Source: Dyadobacter sp. 50-39 (GTDB lineage: Bacteria; Bacteroidota; Bacteroidia; Cytophagales; Spirosomataceae). From it: a stretch of 64,000 nucleotides of DNA. Both the position numbers and the translations under genes were made by a program. The stretch spans positions 124,001 through 188,000 of the forward strand of contig MKSR01000036.1 of the NCBI GenBank assembly GCA_001898145.1, written 5' to 3'. The notes below the pieces were generated by a model. It saw only the letters and a list, made by a program, of their open reading frames with translations. It did no database searches and was not told the origin of the DNA. The stretch's first letter is position 1; every line of letters starts with the position of its first letter. Positions 60,390 through 64,000 of the stretch are shown here, piece after piece.

Positions 60390-62018
60390 CTATAATGTAG
60401 CCGCGGTAAACTTGAAATTCTCTCCGTCAAACAGGCCTTTATCACTCAGTTTGAGGGATGGTATGACCAGTAAAGCCATGAATGACAGCGACATAAAGGG
60501 AGATTTTAAAGTTGACCCAAGTGTGTTTTTTACAAATCCGTCCAGCTTCGTGTAGCTCCCGGCTACATCGTAACCGTTGCGGTCGGTCATTAAACCGGCG
60601 ATCGGCAGCTCGATCAAATGCTCCTCGCCAGCGCCCACGGCCGATAATCCGCCCTTCGCGCTGATCACCAGGTTCACTGCATGGGCAATACTTTCATCAT
60701 CACATCCTATACATATTATATTGTGCGAGTCATGCGCCACCGATGATGCTAATGCACCTGCTCTCAAGCCAAAATTGCGGATGAATGCGATTGCAGGAGG
60801 TGCGGGCGCATAGCGGTTCACCACGACCACCTTCAATACATCTTTTTCCGGATCCGGGACTACTGCCCCGCCGATAATTTTTGCATCCGTTATCCACTCA
60901 TTTGTAACTAATTGACCATCTAACGCCTCGATTACCCTGACCTGTTTCTCAGAACTTTTTGCATTCAAGCGAAAATCTCCCGCCGTTTTAAGGTTGCATT
61001 CAAATCGGTTGGGGTGATGGCTGCGTAGATCAGGAATCAGCGACGCTCCGCTTTGAGCCACCACAGCTCCATCGATCCACGTTTCCAGGACATTGAAAGC
61101 ATTCAAATCGTCAACGACTATAAAGTCGGCCGGGTCGCCCTCGCGCAGCAAACCGACGTTCAGGCTATAATGCTTCACCGGATTTATGCACGCTGCTTGC
61201 AGCACATTCCAGAAATCGTAACCCATCGCCAGCGCACGTTTGACAAGTACGTTGATATGTCCCTCGACAAGGTTATCGGGATGCTTGTCGTCCGAGCAAA
61301 ACATAATGTGGTCGGGATACTCGTCGATGAGCGGGATCAGTGCTTCGAAATTGCGTGCGGCACTGCCTTCCCGGATCAGAATTTTTACCCCGTAACCGAT
61401 TTTTTCCTTCGCTTCCTCATAGGTGAAGCATTCGTGATCCGTACTGATTCCGAAACTCGCGTAACGTTTCGCCGCCTCGCCGCGCAAGCCTGGCGCGTGG
61501 CCGTCGACTACCTTATGGTAGCGTTTGGCCCAATCGATTTTGGCCATCATATCCGGGTCTTCATGCAGCACCCCCGGAAAATTCATGACCTCGGCCAGAT
61601 AGCCGATTTCATCACTGGCCAGCAGTTCGCCCACTTCTTCGGCACTGACGATCGCCCCGGCAGTTTCGAAAACCGTCGCAGGCACGCACGATGGCGCACC
61701 GAAGCAGAATTTGAACGGAACGCGCTTCCCGTCTTCAATCATAAAATGCACCCCTTCCGTACCGAGCACATTGGCGATTTCGTGAGGGTCGGATACCGTT
61801 GCAATCGTCCCATGTACCACAGCCAGTCGTGCAAACTGCGCGGGCGTGAGCATCGAGCTCTCGACGTGTACATGCGCATCCGTGAAGCCGGGCAGTATAT
61901 AAGGTAGCGAGGGATTCTCCGGGCCGGTAATGTCGATTTTGGCGATAGACCTGTCCACAATATGGATGGCGGCTTCGCGGATCGTCCTGTCGGGAATGTT
62001 GATCAGATTGGCTTTCAT
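60390..62018 (-). CDS. ade: Adenine deaminase
   Basis: A 542-residue amidohydrolase that converts adenine to hypoxanthine and ammonia in purine salvage. Metal-site blocks: PGFTDAHVHVESSMLTPAQFARLAV (HxH), GHAPGLRG (His), STDHECFTYEEA (His) and MFCSDDKHPDNL (Asp). The C-terminal domain with SVAHDSHNIICIGCDDESIAHAVNLVISAKGG is specific to Ade. Length near the family norm. Its start overlaps the stop of the AraC-type regulator gene by four bases (62015-62018), indicating translational coupling. Confidence 0.96.
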   Translation of the reverse strand: MKANLINIPDRTIREAAIHIVDRSIAKIDITGPENPSLPYILPGFTDAHVHVESSMLTPAQFARLAVVHGTIATVSDPHEIANVLGTEGVHFMIEDGKRVPFKFCFGAPSCVPATVFETAGAIVSAEEVGELLASDEIGYLAEVMNFPGVLHEDPDMMAKIDWAKRYHKVVDGHAPGLRGEAAKRYASFGISTDHECFTYEEAKEKIGYGVKILIREGSAARNFEALIPLIDEYPDHIMFCSDDKHPDNLVEGHINVLVKRALAMGYDFWNVLQAACINPVKHYSLNVGLLREGDPADFIVVDDLNAFNVLETWIDGAVVAQSGASLIPDLRSHHPNRFECNLKTAGDFRLNAKSSEKQVRVIEALDGQLVTNEWITDAKIIGGAVVPDPEKDVLKVVVVNRYAPAPPAIAFIRNFGLRAGALASSVAHDSHNIICIGCDDESIAHAVNLVISAKGGLSAVGAGEEHLIELPIAGLMTDRNGYDVAGSYTKLDGFVKNTLGSTLKSPFMSLSFMALLVIPSLKLSDKGLFDGENFKFTAATL

Positions 62019-62923
62019 AATGCTGTGTTAAATGCAGGCAAATGACCGGAAATGGGAATTTTGCGGAATTCCTTCTGGTATTGCATCGGGCTTTTGCCGG
62101 TGTGGAGTTTAAAATACTTGTTGAAATTGGCAAAATTGTTGAAACCACTTTCGAAACAGACCTGAGCGACAGGAATGCGGCTTTCCGACAACAACTTGCA
62201 AGCGTGTCCGATGCGGAGTTCAAGCAGAAACTGCGAATAGGTCTTGCGGCTGCGGCTTTTGAAATAGCGGCAGAATGAATGCGGGCTGATGTTGGCGACC
62301 TCGGCGATTTCCTCGATCGAGATCTTTTTCTGGAAATTGGAAATCGAGTACTGGTAAATGTGGTTAATGCGGTCGGTGTCGTACTGGTCGTACTCGTTCT
62401 GGTACTGGGTGTTGGACAGGACATTGATTTCCTCGCAATGGGCCAGGGTTTCCAGTATTTGCATTAACGAAATGATGGAATTGCCACTGGTCTGGTTGAG
62501 GAGCTCGTGCAGGAGTGTTTTCACTTTGTCGGTGCCCTGGCCGAGTATCTTCATCCCGAGCCGTGCTTTCACGAGCAAATCGTGGATCGACTTGTTTTCC
62601 GGAAGCGCAAGAAAGCTTTTACCAAAAATGTCTTCCGAAAAATGGACGACAGTGGCCTGTGCATAAAGCTGGCTGCCGCGTTGGAAGTACTTTTCGTCGC
62701 AACGCCAGTAATGCGGCAGGTTGGGACCGATCAGCAGCAGGTCACCGCTTTGAAAACTGCGGATGTTATCCCCCACGAACTGCGTACCCGAGCCCTGTTC
62801 GATGTGAATGAGCTCTAACTCAGGGTGGTAATGCCAGCGGTTGTAAAAGTAGAGCACCACGTCACGGCGGATGCTGAACGACTTCTGTAAGCCTTTGGGT
62901 ACTTTAAGTAGCTGCGGTTTCAC
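62015..62923 (-). CDS. AraC family transcriptional regulator
   Basis: A 302-residue regulator with an N-terminal cupin-type sensory domain (residues ~15-105: FYNRWHYHPELELIHIEQGSGTQFVGDNIRSFQSGDLLLIGPNLPHYW) and a C-terminal AraC double helix-turn-helix (~190-290: SISNFQKKISIEEIAEVANISPHSFCRYFKSRSRKTYSQFLLELRIGHACKLLSESRIPVAQVCFESGFNNFANFNKYFKLHTGKSPMQYQKEF). It is divergent from uxaA, with 175 bases between the starts, and cotranscribed with ade. It probably controls the uxaA side, sensing a sugar acid; coupling to adenine deaminase is unusual. Confidence 0.92.
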   Translation of the reverse strand: MKPQLLKVPKGLQKSFSIRRDVVLYFYNRWHYHPELELIHIEQGSGTQFVGDNIRSFQSGDLLLIGPNLPHYWRCDEKYFQRGSQLYAQATVVHFSEDIFGKSFLALPENKSIHDLLVKARLGMKILGQGTDKVKTLLHELLNQTSGNSIISLMQILETLAHCEEINVLSNTQYQNEYDQYDTDRINHIYQYSISNFQKKISIEEIAEVANISPHSFCRYFKSRSRKTYSQFLLELRIGHACKLLSESRIPVAQVCFESGFNNFANFNKYFKLHTGKSPMQYQKEFRKIPISGHLPAFNTAL

Positions 62924-63098
62924 AAATAATTACATGATTAAAACCGTAAAAGAGAAATATATGCCAATATAGTTGAAAAATTTGCTAATGTCTGAGTTCA
63001 TTGTATTCAAATAATTCTGTTGTTTTGCTGATATATTCAATTTGGCATCATTGAAAACCAGATGGATATATCAGATTACCATTCACCTGAACATTAAT

Positions 63099-64000
63099 AT
63101 GGCGTCCCAATTTCTGAAAGTTCACCCTTCCGACAATGTTATCGTGGCATTGCGCGATCAGCCCGCCGGCGCGGACGCGATGTACGAGGGGAATCTCTAC
63201 CATCTTCAATATGGCGTTTCGGCCAAGCACAAATTCGTTACAGAGGACATCGATACCGGCGGCGCTATCATTATGTATGGCGTGCTCGTGGGAAGGGCCA
63301 CCCAGCCGATTAAAAAGGGAGAGCCGATCACGACATTCAACCTGAAACACGACGCGCACGATTACAGCACTGCCAATCGTCAGCCTTATTCATATACCCA
63401 GCCGGATGTAAGCCACTGGCAAAACCGGACTTTCAAAGGTTACCACCGCGAAGACGGTCGGGTAGGGACCTACAATTACTGGCTCGTGGTACCGCTAGTA
63501 TTTTGCGAAAACCGAAACGTGCTGATTATGAAGGACGCATTCGAGCGGGAGCTGGGTTATGCGCAAACCGATATGTACCGTGACCAGGTTCGGGAATTCC
63601 TGCATTTATATCAGCAAGGGGATATGCGTACGATCAAAAATCTGGAAACATTCGTCGATGCTCCTGCGTCGGCTAAAAGGAAACCGGAACGCCCGTTCAA
63701 GAATGTGGACGGCGTGAAATTTCTCACGCACGAAGGTGGTTGCGGAGGTACTCGGCTGGATGCCAATACATTATGTGCATTGTTTGCTTCCTACGCGGTA
63801 CATCCCAATGTGGCGGGTATCACGGTACTTAGCCTCGGCTGCCAGAACTCGGAGCTAAAAACGCTCGAAGACGAAATCCGTAAGCGCGATCCGCACTTCA
63901 ATAAACCTTTCTTTGCATTCGAGCACCAGAAAGGTACAGAGTACTCGCTGATGTCGGGTGCAATCAAGGAAACTTTCATGGGCCTTACCAAAATCAATGA
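63099..64000 (+). CDS. uxaA: Altronate dehydratase (UxaA family), N-terminal part (3' cut by window edge)
   Basis: The first 300 residues of a UxaA-family hydro-lyase, which dehydrates D-altronate to 2-keto-3-deoxygluconate in galacturonate breakdown. The N-terminal SAF domain (LKVHPSDNVIVALRDQPAGADAMYEG and KHKFVTEDIDTGGAIIMYGVLVGRATQPIKKGEPI, residues ~5-90) is followed by the linker and the start of the main domain (FKGYHREDGRVGTYNYWLVVPLVFCENRN, FLTHEGGCGGTRLDANTLCALFASYAVHPNVAGITVLSLGCQNSE, with the iron-type Cys residues). The ATG at 63099 opens the SAF domain directly. No stop before the edge. Fits the pectin and plant-polymer theme of the window. Confidence 0.92.
   Translation, partial: MASQFLKVHPSDNVIVALRDQPAGADAMYEGNLYHLQYGVSAKHKFVTEDIDTGGAIIMYGVLVGRATQPIKKGEPITTFNLKHDAHDYSTANRQPYSYTQPDVSHWQNRTFKGYHREDGRVGTYNYWLVVPLVFCENRNVLIMKDAFERELGYAQTDMYRDQVREFLHLYQQGDMRTIKNLETFVDAPASAKRKPERPFKNVDGVKFLTHEGGCGGTRLDANTLCALFASYAVHPNVAGITVLSLGCQNSELKTLEDEIRKRDPHFNKPFFAFEHQKGTEYSLMSGAIKETFMGLTKIN

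Overview
The window is about 64 kb of a Bacteroidota chromosome, most likely from the Cytophagales (Spirosomataceae or Dyadobacter-like). The signs are a SusC/SusD pair, type IX secretion C-terminal domains of both kinds (gliding-motility type B at 7402-9393, type A at 54255-56216), many Bacteroidota-style lipoproteins and signal peptides, almost no Shine-Dalgarno sequences, one promoter of the TTTG-N19-TAnnTTTG type, and a fairly high GC content with AT-rich intergenic stretches. The genus is an inference. I saw no rRNA, tRNA, CRISPR array, transposase or prophage gene. The window cuts a GH9 cellulase gene at its left edge and an altronate dehydratase (UxaA) gene at its right edge.

Left part (1-11 kb): cellulase tail, acyl-CoA dehydrogenase, a thioredoxin-fold protein, small envelope proteins, a GNAT acetyltransferase, then a divergent lipid pair (PlsC-type acyltransferase and acyl-ACP desaturase) separated by a 16-bp perfect palindrome, a large T9SS cargo protein and an S41 protease lipoprotein. 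Centre-left (11.2-22.6 kb): a complete myo-inositol catabolic operon read leftward, in the order iolB, iolC, iolA, iolG, a sodium:solute symporter, an iolJ-type aldolase, iolD, iolE. It ends in a long hairpin, and a LacI-family regulator is divergent from it. A 10-bp operator-like palindrome (CAAACGTTTG) lies upstream of the iolB promoter, and two further copies lie upstream of the SusC/SusD pair at 25.4-30.2 kb. This suggests that one regulator joins outer-membrane uptake to inositol breakdown.

Centre (30.6-36.4 kb): a two-gene unit of a minimal nucleotidyltransferase (DUF6932-like) and a 77-residue helical protein, an ABC ATPase/permease pair divergent from a TesA-like esterase (the same layout as E. 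coli ybbA-ybbP/tesA), a glycine-zipper stress protein and a 54-residue membrane protein. From 36.5 to 46.4 kb is a carbohydrate region: CE1-like esterase, CE15-like glucuronoyl esterase, FucP-type transporter, ROK sugar kinase, membrane acyltransferase, second esterase and a GHL6-like glycosidase. Palindromic intergenic repeats with shared GTACTTCGGC ends occur here and inside the iol operon.

Right part (46.5-64 kb): a BamA-type barrel, an MFS transporter, a GMC oxidoreductase with its gluconate-2-dehydrogenase-subunit-3 partner, a structured and terminator-bounded intergenic region that may encode a small RNA, an aldo/keto reductase, a NarL-type response regulator, a T9SS surface protein, small membrane proteins, a YfbU-like protein, RarA, an ECF sigma factor, adenine deaminase overlapping an AraC-type regulator, and the start of uxaA.
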